A DNA stretch of 13,876 nucleotides from Trueperaceae bacterium. Its GTDB lineage: Bacteria > Deinococcota > Deinococci > Deinococcales > Trueperaceae. Below the pieces are notes generated by a model, which saw only the letters and a list, made by a program, of their open reading frames with translations, was not told where the DNA came from and ran no database searches. This document shows positions 1-6,780 of the stretch, piece by piece. The stretch's first letter is position 1. Each line of letters starts with the position of its first letter. The translations under genes and the position numbers were made by a program. The stretch covers positions 1 through 13,876 of the forward strand of contig SLSM01000424.1 in the NCBI GenBank assembly GCA_007130445.1, written 5' to 3'.

Positions 1-1737
1 TCCGGTGCCTGGGTCGATGGCGATGTGGAGGGTATCGCCGTCGCGCAGCTTGCCGATGGGTCCGCCGGCGAGCGCTTCGGGGGAGACGTGTCCGATGCAG
101 GCGCCGGTGGAGACGCCGGAGAAGCGGCCGTCGGTGATGACGGCGATGTCGTGGCCGTGTGTGAGGTGTTTGAGGGCGGAGGTGATCTGGTAGATCTCTT
201 CCATGCCGGTGCCACTGGGTCCGACGCCGGCGAGGACCATGATGTCGCCGGGTCGGACGCTGCCGTTCTTGATCGCGGTGATGGCGGCGCGTTCGCTGGT
301 GAAGACGCGTGCGGGTCCGCGCTTGCCGTAGCGGCCGTCGGGCTGTAGCACGGATGGGTCGATGGCGGTGCTCTTGGTGACGGCGCCGTCGGGTGCCAGG
401 TTGCCGGTGGGGAACGAGAGCGTGCGTTGGAGGCCGAGTGCGGCGGAGCGCGTGGGGCTCAGGATGACGTCGTCGGGGGAGACGCCATCGAGTTCGGTCA
501 GCGCGGCGCGGTAGGCCTGTCGGCGTTCGGAGGCCTCCCAGGCGTCCAGGACTTCGTCGAGGGTCGCGCCCGCGACCGTGCGCACGCCCACGTCGAGGAG
601 TCCGAGGGCGCGTAGGTGCAGCATGACCTCGGGGACGCCGCCGGCGAGGAAGACCCGGACGGTGGGGTGGTCGACGGGGCCGTTGGGCAGCACGCTCACC
701 AAGCGTGGGACGACCTGGTTGACGTCGGTCCAATCCTGCACGGTGGGTGGGGTGAGGCCGGCGGCGTGCGCGATGGCTGGGAGGTGGAGGAGCAGGTTGG
801 TGGAGCCGCCGAAGGCGGCGTGGAGCACCATGGCGTTGCGGATCGCCGCCGGCGTGAGGATGTCTCCCACGGTGGTGCCGGCGAGTTCCATCTGGTGGAC
901 CGCGAGGACGGATCGACGGGCGACGTCGAGCCACACCGGCTGCCCCGATGGCGCCAGGGCGCTGTGAGGCACCGCCAGTCCGAGCGCTTCGGCGATGACC
1001 TGGGTGGTGGCGGCGGTGCCGAGGAACTGGCAGCCGCCGCCTGGACTGGCGCAGGCGCGGCAGCCGAGGTCGGAGGCCTCCTGGAGCGTGAGTTCGCCGT
1101 GGCTGAAGCGGGCGCCGATCGACTGGATCTTCGCTGCGTCCTCGCCGTGTGTGGGTGGCAAGGTCACCCCGCCGGGGAGCACGACGCCCGGCAGCGTGGT
1201 CGACGACGCCACCGCCATCAGCATCGCGGGGAGTCCCTTGTCGCACGTGGCGATGCCGAGCACGCCGCGGCGCCGCGGCAGCGAGCGGATGAGTCGCCGC
1301 AGCACTGTCGCGGCGTCGTTGCGGTAGGGCAGGCTGTCGAACATGCCGGTGGTGCCTTGTGTTCGCCCGTCGCAGGGATCGGAGCAGAACGCGGCGAACG
1401 GGATGTGTCCGAGTGCGGTGAGGTCGCGGGCGCACTCGCGCACGAGCGCGTCGAGCTCCCAGTGGCCGGTGTGGTACCCGAGCGCGACCGGCGTGCCGTC
1501 GGGGTCGCGCACACCTCCGGAGGTGCTCAGGATCAGGAACTGCTTGCTCAGGACCTCGCGGGCCTTCCAGCCCATGCCCACGTTCTGACTGAGGCCGAAG
1601 AGGTCGCCGCTGGGGCTGTCGCGGAGCAACTCCTCGGTGAGCGGCAGCGTGCCCTCGGGGCCGTCGGCGGTGCTGTGGACGTCGAAGCGCTCCGGGTGCA
1701 TCCCCTCGATCAGGTCGCGGTGCAAGCGTCGTGTCAC
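1..1737 (-). CDS. yjhG: YjhG/YagF-family sugar-acid dehydratase (D-xylonate dehydratase type), 3' end outside window
   Basis: This is an IlvD/Edd-superfamily Fe-S dehydratase that removes water from a sugar acid (D-xylonate to 2-keto-3-deoxy-xylonate in characterised YjhG/YagF enzymes) in the cytoplasm. The translation matches the YjhG branch from memory almost throughout: CSDPCDGRTQGTTGMFDSLP (about 118-137), ATCDKGLPA (163-171), GCRACASPGGGCQFLGTA (225-242), HAAFGGSTNLLLHLPAIAH, GVGPSGTGMEE and DGRFSGVSTGACIGHV. Candidate cluster cysteines are C122, C165 and C236. About 579 codons are present and the family is about 655 residues, so roughly 75 C-terminal residues lie beyond base 1. The start is uncertain. 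GTG at 1737 gives an N-terminus of family-like length. ATG at 1701 has its purine-rich tract too close. The frame stays open upstream to about 1935, but that part does not look like the family. The exact substrate is inferred. Confidence 0.9.
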   Translation of the reverse strand, partial: MTRRLHRDLIEGMHPERFDVHSTADGPEGTLPLTEELLRDSPSGDLFGLSQNVGMGWKAREVLSKQFLILSTSGGVRDPDGTPVALGYHTGHWELDALVRECARDLTALGHIPFAAFCSDPCDGRTQGTTGMFDSLPYRNDAATVLRRLIRSLPRRRGVLGIATCDKGLPAMLMAVASSTTLPGVVLPGGVTLPPTHGEDAAKIQSIGARFSHGELTLQEASDLGCRACASPGGGCQFLGTAATTQVIAEALGLAVPHSALAPSGQPVWLDVARRSVLAVHQMELAGTTVGDILTPAAIRNAMVLHAAFGGSTNLLLHLPAIAHAAGLTPPTVQDWTDVNQVVPRLVSVLPNGPVDHPTVRVFLAGGVPEVMLHLRALGLLDVGVRTVAGATLDEVLDAWEASERRQAYRAALTELDGVSPDDVILSPTRSAALGLQRTLSFPTGNLAPDGAVTKSTAIDPSVLQPDGRYGKRGPARVFTSERAAITAIKNGSVRPGDIMVLAGVGPSGTGMEEIYQITSALKHLTHGHDIAVITDGRFSGVSTGACIGHVSPEALAGGPIGKLRDGDTLHIAIDPGTG

Positions 1738-1834
1738 GATCTCAGCACCATAACGGATGCGCCGGGAGGCCACGCTCCCGATCGTGTCCCGTAGGCGAAC
1801 GCCACGCTTGACGAACTCTCCGGCCCACAGGGGC

Positions 1835-1861
1835 GCACGCACCGGGTGTGCCGGTGCGTGC
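1835..1861. promoter_or_regulatory. 11-bp perfect inverted repeat upstream of the dehydratase
   Basis: GCACGCACCGG (1835-1845) and CCGGTGCGTGC (1851-1861) are perfectly complementary around a 5-nt loop. The repeat lies about 100 bp upstream of the dehydratase start and about 80 bp past the stop of the minus-strand gene ending at 1940. It could be an operator for the sugar-acid gene or a terminator of the upstream gene. No T-tract follows on either strand, so I lean slightly to an operator. Confidence 0.45.
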
Positions 1862-1884
1862 ACTTCGGCGATGTCGATGACCGC

Positions 1885-1906
1885 CGTAGCGCCTCTGTTC
1901 GCTACG
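1885..1906 (-). terminator. Possible weak hairpin after the 1940-2521 gene
   Basis: A 7-bp stem (CGTAGCG at 1885-1891 and CGCTACG at 1900-1906) with an 8-nt loop lies 34 bp past the minus-strand stop at 1940. There is no T-run, so termination is only suggested by position. Confidence 0.25.
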
Positions 1907-1939
1907 TCGGAGGAGGCGTCATGCGTCACCGATCATGGG

Positions 1940-2521
1940 TTACGGGTGGTCGTCGTGATCGGCGACCGGGATCATGATGTGCGCGTACGGCGTGTCGGCC
2001 CACATGATGTACGGACCGCCGTACTCGTGGTCGGTCGGAACGCCCGAGTAGTCGTGGTTGGGCATCAGGAGCATGATGTGCGGCCCGCTGGCATGCCAGG
2101 TGGGGTCGTCCTCGGGTCCCGTCGCGAACGGATCGACGTTGCCGGCGCCGCCATCGCCTGCCAGCATGTACGAGATCCCGATGCGGTCGATCTCGGGTGT
2201 CTCACCGGCCATGAAGGCCTCCAACCAACCCTGCCACACCTCGTCCATGCAGTTCGGGTCGCGAAGGCCCGCAGCCAACGCGCCTGGGCTCTAGGACACG
2301 CAGAGCCAGCCGTTGGTGCCTTCTCGAAGTACGTTCAACTCGGGTCCGTCGGGATACGCGACGATCGTGGCGTCTTGGGCGATCGATGGCGGCGCGGCGC
2401 TCATCGCGTCGGCGATCAACTCGTCCACGCCGTCCTGAGCGGACGCGACGACCACCAGGCCCGCACCGAGGGCAAGCAGCGCAGCCACGACGATTCCGAG
2501 CTTCGACGTCTTCTTCATCAT
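1940..2521 (-). pseudogene. Small secreted protein gene interrupted by an in-frame TAG codon
   Basis: ATG at 2521 has an AAGGAG ribosome site 7 nt upstream and opens a signal peptide (MMKKTSKLGIVV then a hydrophobic core ending ASAQ). The mature part begins DGVDELIADAMSAAPPSIAQ. After GTNGWLC the frame meets TAG at 2293-2291, then continues in the same frame to a TAA at 1940. The downstream half is clearly coding-like: DPNCMDEVW, GISYMLAGD, NVDPFATGPEDD, GPHIMLLMPN and GGPYIMWADTPYAHIMIPV. I recognise this as a widespread family of secreted proteins of unknown function, in which a GTNGW-C motif and a D-P-x-C motif sit in one continuous domain. The TAG falls between those two cysteines. The full frame would be about 193 residues. 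It is a nonsense pseudogene, a readthrough gene or a sequence error. A TTG at 2278 could restart translation, but no ribosome site is visible. Confidence 0.75.
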
Positions 2522-2565
2522 TCATACACTCCTTCCGAAGAGGTCGTTGCGCATTGATCCAGTCC

Positions 2566-2587
2566 AACCACTTCCAAACCACTTCCA
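2566..2587 (-). promoter_or_regulatory. Tandem 11-bp direct repeat upstream of the 2521 start
   Basis: AACCACTTCCA occurs twice with no gap (2566-2576 and 2577-2587). On the minus strand the unit is TGGAAGTGGTT. It lies 45-66 bp upstream of the ATG at 2521. An 11-bp period places both units on one DNA face, as in sites for OmpR/PhoB-type response regulators. The regulator is not known. Confidence 0.5.
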
Positions 2588-2661
2588 CGCTCGCCGTACC
2601 GCTCCGACCGCCGTGAGGGCGACGAACGCAGAGGCGACCGCTCGGCGTCACCCGACACCGA

Positions 2662-3489
2662 TCACCGGGGGCCTTCCGAGAGGAAGGCGAGCAGCTTCTC
2701 GGCCACGAGCTGGGGTGCGAGGAAGTCGGCCGAATGCGCCTGCCCCTCGAGCACCTCGATGCGTGCGTTCGGCACGGTCTCGGCCACCAGCCGGACGTCG
2801 GCCAGTAGGCTCTCGGGGCTCTCGCTCCCCTCGAGGAGGAGCGTCGGCACGGTCACGGTCGCGGCGCGTGAGGCGTCGAACAGGTCGGCCGGGTCGTTGC
2901 GCAGCTCCCGGGGCAAGGTAGGCGCCGCTGCCACGCGCGCATGCCAGGACGGCTGGGCGCGCATCGTGGCGATGTCCTCGTCGTCCAGCCCGAGCACGTC
3001 GCGGAAGAACGTCTCCACCAGAGCGTCGGCGTCGCCCGCGGCGAGGAGCGCGTCCAGCCGCTCGCTCAACGCCGGTGTGATCATGTCCTGAGCGTCGTAG
3101 ATGCCGGGCTCGTACAGGGCCAGGCGGCGGATGTTCGTCGTGAGCGGCGCCGCACCCAACGCGAACGTGGCGCCGTTGGAGACCGCGTAGACGTTGACGG
3201 GTCGGCCGGAGGCCTCAGCTACGGCATCGACCACGGCAGCGACGTCCTCGAACTCCCGCTGGGGCGCATAGGTCGGTCCGTCGCCACTCGCGCCTCGGCC
3301 CCTGCGGTCCATGGCGTGGACGCTGAAGTGCGGCTCCAGATAGGGGAGTAGAGCACCCCAGCGGGTGTGGTCGCCGAGTCCGCCGTGGACCAGCACCAGC
3401 GGCGGTCCGTCGCCGCTGGAGAAGTAGCCGATCTCGGTTCCGTCGCGCGAGACGGTGGTGCTCGGCGTCGTTGCGTGTGGGTGGGTCAT
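2662..3489 (-). CDS. Alpha/beta hydrolase, 275 aa
   Basis: This is a cytosolic alpha/beta-hydrolase-fold enzyme with no signal peptide; the substrate is unknown. Visible elements in order are LVLVHGGLGDHTRWG (31-45, oxyanion loop), HAMDRRGRGASGDG (58-71), the nucleophile elbow YAVSNGA with Ser104 (101-107), the strand PTLLLEGSESP (215-225) and a C-terminal GQAHSADF with His252. The GSESP motif in place of an acid after the late strand is common in one subfamily, so the acid may sit elsewhere. ATG at 3489 was chosen because AGAGGAG lies 8 nt upstream and the protein begins just before the first beta strand. The frame is open for another 100 codons upstream, but those look non-coding. It is followed after 140 bp by the secreted-protein gene on the same strand. 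Confidence 0.88.
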   Translation of the reverse strand: MTHPHATTPSTTVSRDGTEIGYFSSGDGPPLVLVHGGLGDHTRWGALLPYLEPHFSVHAMDRRGRGASGDGPTYAPQREFEDVAAVVDAVAEASGRPVNVYAVSNGATFALGAAPLTTNIRRLALYEPGIYDAQDMITPALSERLDALLAAGDADALVETFFRDVLGLDDEDIATMRAQPSWHARVAAAPTLPRELRNDPADLFDASRAATVTVPTLLLEGSESPESLLADVRLVAETVPNARIEVLEGQAHSADFLAPQLVAEKLLAFLSEGPR

Positions 3490-3921
3490 CGCATCGCTCC
3501 TCTCGGTCGCTTGGAGTCGAGGGGCGTCGCCGATGCTGATGCGGGGCGTCGGCGTGCACCCCATGCGGCCTCGGGGCACGCGTCGCGTACGGGCTGGCCC
3601 TGTACGCCGGTGCGCTGTCAGCGGCACCGTAGCCGCCGGTTCGACCGTCGTTGACGCAGGAGGAAACGCTCGTCGCGTGGCCATGGTGGCACATTGCGTC
3701 GCGCGCGGGTGTAGGCCGGCGGGGCGCTGCACGCCCGCGAGGTCGATCCGCCGGACGCCGCTGGACGTCGGAGCCCTGGGTATCCACATCGACGAGCGTC
3801 CGGCATGTCGACCTGCTCGAGGAGGCGGTGACGTCCTGCGTGACGTGAGGCGTTGGTGCCGTCGGCGCCGTGCGCCAAGAACGCTTTCGGAACCCCCTCC
3901 CCACTACGCTCGTGCCACGAC
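3490..3921. other. Intergenic stretch with no convincing gene
   Basis: This region separates the minus-strand hydrolase from the plus-strand genes. Both strands contain open frames, but their translations are low-complexity and Arg/Pro/Ala-rich with no recognisable motif. It should hold the hydrolase promoter, but I could not pick a convincing -35/-10 pair. TACGCT at 3905-3910 could be a plus-strand -10 box. Confidence 0.5.
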
Positions 3922-4159
3922 GATGGGCCGGCACTCGACCGAGCGCTGGCCAGACTCGACTCGCTGGTCGGACCGGAACCCGCCACCGCCTGCACCTGCA
4001 CAGTTCCAGACGGATCCAGCGCGGTCACGATCCGCTCCGGCGCCGGGAGAACGCGCGGAGGTGGCACGAGAACGGGAGGCAGACGACACGCCGACACTCC
4101 CCATGCATGCCCGTACCTGCGGGGCCACGGGCACTGCGCGGGACGGGAGGATGCGATGA
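3922..4159 (+). CDS. Possible small ORF overlapping the DUF3237-like gene by ATGA
   Basis: ATG at 3922 opens a 78-residue hydrophilic frame beginning MGRHSTERWPDSTRW, with a Pro-rich middle. Its TGA overlaps the ATG of the next gene (ATGA at 4156-4159), an arrangement typical of translational coupling. TACGCT at 3905-3910 would give a nearly leaderless transcript. Against it, third-position G/C is visibly lower than in neighbouring genes, the composition is low-complexity, and no domain is recognised. It may simply be the leader region of the downstream gene. Confidence 0.25.
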
Positions 4160-4686
4160 AGGCGCTGCTGCTTGCCACCGCCATGGGCGTACTGGTCGCC
4201 ACCTGGGGTACCGCTATCGCCGATGAGGCGCACACGACTCCGTACATGGCGATGGAAGTCCAGATCACTGGACAGGATTTCATCGGACTCGTCCCTGAGG
4301 GAATCCGCTTCGATGGTCACACCAAAGGTGTGGTCACCGATGGCCTCCTCGTCGGTGCCTCGCTGACAGCCGTCGACTACTTGCCGTACCGGCACGACGG
4401 TGTCGGCGTGGTCGACGTTCGCGGGTTCGGCGTGCATCCGGACGGCACGACGGCCGCCATGACGATGAAGGGCTTCCTTGGTGAACCCATGCCGGGGATG
4501 ATCGAAGCGATGCTCGATCCCGCGTTCGAGCCCCCGGACGTCGACTTCCAGATCCACGGGGCGGCGTGGTTCCAGACCATGGCGACGCAGTACGCCTTCC
4601 TGAACCACACCGTGTTCGGTTGCGCCGGGACCATCAACTCGGCCGAAGGCGGGGTGAGGATCACCTGCCGGTCGCTTGCCCCGTAG
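4156..4686 (+). CDS. Secreted DUF3237-like protein, 176 aa
   Basis: ATG at 4156 has GGGAGG about 7 nt upstream. The protein starts with a signal peptide (MKALLLATAMGVLVATWG, cleavage probably after TAIA). The mature part resembles the DUF3237 beta-barrel family: LVPEGIRFDGHTKGVV (about 46-61) corresponds to the family PEG-R-D-x-G segment, VDYLPYRHDGVGVVDVRG (74-91) to the L-x-R-x-DGV-x-x-D-x-R segment, and WFQTMATQYAFLNHTVFGC to the family Y-x-W-L-N-x-T-x-F motif near the C-terminus. DUF3237 has no settled biochemical function, and most members I know lack a signal peptide, so export is notable. The possible partner is the small upstream ORF. A hairpin lies about 110 bp downstream, between this gene and the convergent isomerase. 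Confidence 0.75.
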   Translation: MKALLLATAMGVLVATWGTAIADEAHTTPYMAMEVQITGQDFIGLVPEGIRFDGHTKGVVTDGLLVGASLTAVDYLPYRHDGVGVVDVRGFGVHPDGTTAAMTMKGFLGEPMPGMIEAMLDPAFEPPDVDFQIHGAAWFQTMATQYAFLNHTVFGCAGTINSAEGGVRITCRSLAP

Positions 4687-4710
4687 GTGCCCGCCCGACG
4701 GGAGCGTCGT

Positions 4711-4866
4711 GTGCTCTCCCTGGGCCTCGGACTGAAGCCGCTGACCCGCGTCGAGCCAGCGACTGTGCACGCGCTCGAGGATGCGCACGTCACCACGCTG
4801 GACGAGCGACGAGAGGTGCTCGTCCAGCGCGAACGGCTGACAGGTGAGCGGCACGGCGCACCCTGA
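4711..4866 (+). CDS. Possible 51-aa ORF or gene remnant
   Basis: GTG at 4711 opens a short frame reading VLSLGLGLKPLTRVEPATVH and ending QRERLTGERHGAP. Third positions are strongly G/C, matching real genes here, and GGGAG lies about 8 nt upstream. It sits between two convergent genes, contains a 12-bp inverted repeat, and shows no domain. It could be the relic of a longer gene, a real small protein, or a chance frame. Confidence 0.25.
   Translation: MLSLGLGLKPLTRVEPATVHALEDAHVTTLDERREVLVQRERLTGERHGAP
4796..4829. terminator. 12-bp-stem hairpin between convergent genes
   Basis: CGCTGGACGAGC (4796-4807) pairs perfectly with GCTCGTCCAGCG (4818-4829) around a 10-nt loop. It lies between the convergent genes ending at 4686 and 4888, where a bidirectional terminator is expected. 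There is no T-tract, which is common in high-GC genomes. Confidence 0.5.
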
Positions 4867-4887
4867 TCGATGGAGCGTCGCCGGGCG

Positions 4888-5739
4888 CTAGCCAGCCGCA
4901 CCGGCCGCCAGCGCCTCGAGGTAGTCGCGACTCGCGAGCACCGCCTCGTCGCCGGCGATCTCTAGCGTGGTGTACCCATCGAACCCGGCTGCCTGCAGCG
5001 CCCTGAAGGTCCCTTCGATGTCGACCACGCCCTGGCCGAGCGGGATGACTGCCATGCCGGTCCCGTAGACGCTGCCGCGCTTGGCTTCGAGGTCGGCCGG
5101 CATGTCCTTCCAGTGCACGTGCTTGATCTGGGGGCCGAGGCGCCGAACCATCTCGACCGGGTCGCCGCCGCCGAGCCACAGGTTGCCGGTGTCGAGGTTG
5201 ATGCCGAGCGCGGGGGAGTTACAGAGCTCGAGCAGGTGCTCCATGTGGTCGACCGAGTCGGTGTAGCGGCCGTGCGGCTCGAGCAGGATCTGGACGCCGT
5301 GGTCTGCGGCGACGCGCAGCGGCTCGTGGAGCTTCTCACGGATCGTGAAGAGCGCCTCGCGCTCGCTGAGGCCGTGGCCGAAGTCGGTCTTGGGGTCGCC
5401 CTCGGTGGTGATCACGTGCTGCACGCCAATGGCCGCGGCCGCGCGTACGGCCTTGATGATCTGTGCGGTGCCGTAGCGCCAGGGGGCGCTGGCGTCGAGC
5501 AGGTTGGCGTGGGCGCAATAGCTGGTGATCGTGAGCCCGTGGCGCTCGAACTGGCGCTTCAGGTCGAACGGGTTGGCGTCGAGGCTTGCGAGCGCGGTGA
5601 AGCCGAACTCGGTGCCGAGGCAGGCGCCGTCGCTGTTGTCGGTCACGTCGGCGTAGGCGAAGCCGAGGCCTGCGATGCGCCCCAACTGGTGATCGAGGAG
5701 CGAGAAGGGATCGATGAGCGCGAAACAACCGATCTTCAT
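4888..5739 (-). CDS. Sugar phosphate isomerase/epimerase (xylose isomerase-like TIM barrel), 283 aa
   Basis: This belongs to the AP-endonuclease-2/xylose-isomerase-like TIM-barrel superfamily, cytosolic enzymes that isomerise or epimerise sugars and inositols with a divalent metal. The four usual metal-site positions are visible at the ends of strands: Glu154 in ILLEPHGR, Asp183 in INLDTGN, His209 in HVHWKD and Glu260 in TTLEIAGD. The N-terminus MKIGCFALIDPF and the length are typical of the family. ATG at 5739 has AGGAAG about 5 nt upstream. The specific sugar is not evident. A sugar-acid dehydratase 3 kb away makes a carbohydrate-catabolic role plausible, but the two are not in one operon. 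The gene is divergent from the toxin-antitoxin pair. Confidence 0.88.
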   Translation of the reverse strand: MKIGCFALIDPFSLLDHQLGRIAGLGFAYADVTDNSDGACLGTEFGFTALASLDANPFDLKRQFERHGLTITSYCAHANLLDASAPWRYGTAQIIKAVRAAAAIGVQHVITTEGDPKTDFGHGLSEREALFTIREKLHEPLRVAADHGVQILLEPHGRYTDSVDHMEHLLELCNSPALGINLDTGNLWLGGGDPVEMVRRLGPQIKHVHWKDMPADLEAKRGSVYGTGMAVIPLGQGVVDIEGTFRALQAAGFDGYTTLEIAGDEAVLASRDYLEALAAGAAG

Positions 5740-6057
5740 GACGGCTTCCTGTCTCGGGGGCGGCGGTCCGCCCCACGCGTGGCGGCCGCAGCGGTGCCCG
5801 CGAGCGGCCCGGTGGTGGATCGACGCTGTCGTGCCCTCCTTCCCGGCGGCGGCGCGAGGCGGTGCGCGATGAGGTCGTCAAGCGGCGTGCCTGACGCGAA
5901 TCGGGGCGCGCCGGGCGCGACGGACGGTTCGCTCCATCGTGTGCACGGGGTGTTCGTGGTCGCCAAGAGGCAGATGTCGCACGGAGATTGGTTCGGTTGT
6001 GACGCGCGCCTGCGTGGACGTCGACGCGATCCTCGCCGCTCGCGACGCCGAGCGGCG
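5740..6057. other. Divergent intergenic region, isomerase / toxin-antitoxin
   Basis: No convincing gene was seen. It must carry promoters for both directions. A short frame from GTG 5999 to TGA 6061, ending VDAILAARDAERR, abuts the toxin start in another frame. It may be a remnant of the toxin N-terminus. Confidence 0.45.
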
Positions 6058-6318
6058 GTGAGCACCGACTCGCCGGCGCCACTGGTCGTCGACGCGTCAG
6101 GCGCCGTGTCATCGGACGGCGCCACGCTGGTGCACGCCGACGTGCTCGCGCATCGCACTCCCGAGCGCTACCCGGGCCAGCGTGTGGCCGTCGTCGACGG
6201 CGGCGGATACGCGCTCCTCGTGCCCTACGTCGAGGCCGACGACCATCTGTACCTGAAGACGGTCATCCCGAGCCGTAAGGCGACGCGAACCTACCTGGGA
6301 GGCATGGATGATGGCTGA
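6058..6318 (+). CDS. Toxin of a two-gene toxin-antitoxin module, divergent N-terminus
   Basis: The C-terminal half matches a toxin family (BrnT-like in organisation) that precedes a ribbon-helix-helix antitoxin: ADVLAHRTPERYPGQRVAVV (27-46), YALLVPYVEADDHLYLKTVI (51-70) then PSRKATRTYLGG. In the family, as I remember it, the sequence is close to D-V-x-x-H-P-N-x-x-x-Y-P-x-Q-R followed by VPFVE and FLKTIIPSRKA. These are thought to act as RNA-targeting toxins, but I infer that only from similarity. GTG 6058 is the last reasonable start (86 aa), with only a weak ribosome site. The first 25 residues do not show the usual N-terminal W-D-x-x-K and RG-x-S-F-E motifs, so the gene may be truncated or frameshifted at its 5' end. 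Its stop overlaps the antitoxin start by 11 bp. Confidence 0.65.
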   Translation: MSTDSPAPLVVDASGAVSSDGATLVHADVLAHRTPERYPGQRVAVVDGGGYALLVPYVEADDHLYLKTVIPSRKATRTYLGGMDDG

Positions 6319-6586
6319 TCGCCAGTTCGACGCGTACGAGGCCGACGTCCTGCAGGCGTACGAAGCGGACGAGTTCGCCTCCGTCCTCGACGAAGCCGGA
6401 CGCGTCCGGCTCCGCGCCGCCACCCGGGTGACCGGCGCGAAGGTCCGGCGCGTGAACATCCGCCTGTCGTCATCAGACGTGCGCGACATCCAGGCGCTCG
6501 CACTGCGCGAGTGGATTCCGTACCAGACGCTGATCTCGAGCATCCTGCACGATGTCGTGAGCGGACGCCTGGTCGAGCGGGGATAG
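6308..6586 (+). CDS. CopG/ribbon-helix-helix-type antitoxin, 92 aa
   Basis: This small protein has an acidic N-terminal half (QFDAYEADVLQAYEADEF) and a C-terminal ribbon-helix-helix-like segment: KVRRVNIRLSSSDVRDIQAL (about 48-67) followed by REWIPYQTLISSILHDVVSG. The phrase IPYQTLISS-x-LH-x-x-x-SGRLVE is characteristic of antitoxins paired with this toxin family. It would bind the toxin and repress its own operon through the ribbon-helix-helix. GGGAGG lies 5 nt before ATG 6308 and 8 nt before ATG 6311, so either could be the start. It overlaps the toxin gene, implying translational coupling. The antitoxin looks complete even though the toxin N-terminus does not. Confidence 0.82.
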   Translation: MMADRQFDAYEADVLQAYEADEFASVLDEAGRVRLRAATRVTGAKVRRVNIRLSSSDVRDIQALALREWIPYQTLISSILHDVVSGRLVERG

Positions 6587-6707
6587 GCACACACCGCTCG
6601 CGGGTCGCGATCGGGCGCCACGGTCGAGGTTCCAGGACCGTGTTCGGGCGTTCGGCGCGCGTTCGACAGCGTATGTGGCTCGTTCGTGAGCGTCCGGCTG
6701 CAGGTCC

Positions 6708-6736
6708 TTGACGAATGTCGCATACCGGGGTATGTT
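6708..6736 (+). promoter_or_regulatory. Promoter with overlapping palindromic operator, copy 1
   Basis: TTGACG (6708-6713) and TATGTT (6731-6736) are separated by 17 bp, a textbook sigma-70-type layout. The palindrome CATACCGGGGTATG (6721-6734, arms CATACC and GGTATG) covers the end of the spacer and most of the -10, so a bound protein would block RNA polymerase. The predicted start is near 6743. Confidence 0.7.
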
Positions 6737-6761
6737 GAGAGACATAAGGCAAGAACACGCG

Positions 6762-6780
6762 CGGCGCCCGGTGGGCGCCG
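6762..6780 (+). terminator. GC-rich hairpin, copy 1
   Basis: CGGCGCCC (6762-6769) pairs with GGGCGCCG (6773-6780) around a GGT loop and is followed by TCTCCGTTGT. It lies about 20-40 nt downstream of the predicted transcription start. It could terminate a very short RNA or act as an attenuator. The stem is identical in copy 2 and the loop differs by one base. Confidence 0.55.

Noticed and set aside
616..1794. Long plus-strand open frame of 392 codons opposite the dehydratase
   Set aside because: The minus strand encodes a clear YjhG-family enzyme. The plus frame has Gly/Ala/Arg-rich composition and no domain, as expected of an antisense shadow in GC-rich DNA.
1921..1977. 18-codon plus-strand ORF behind a strong GGAGGAGG site (ATG at 1921)
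   Set aside because: It has a fine ribosome site but is antisense to the coding end at 1940, has an Arg-rich random-looking product and no downstream gene to serve as a leader for.
1..5739. Dehydratase and sugar isomerase as one operon
   Set aside because: They are on the same strand but separated by 3 kb including plus-strand genes and several probable terminators, so only a loose functional link is possible.
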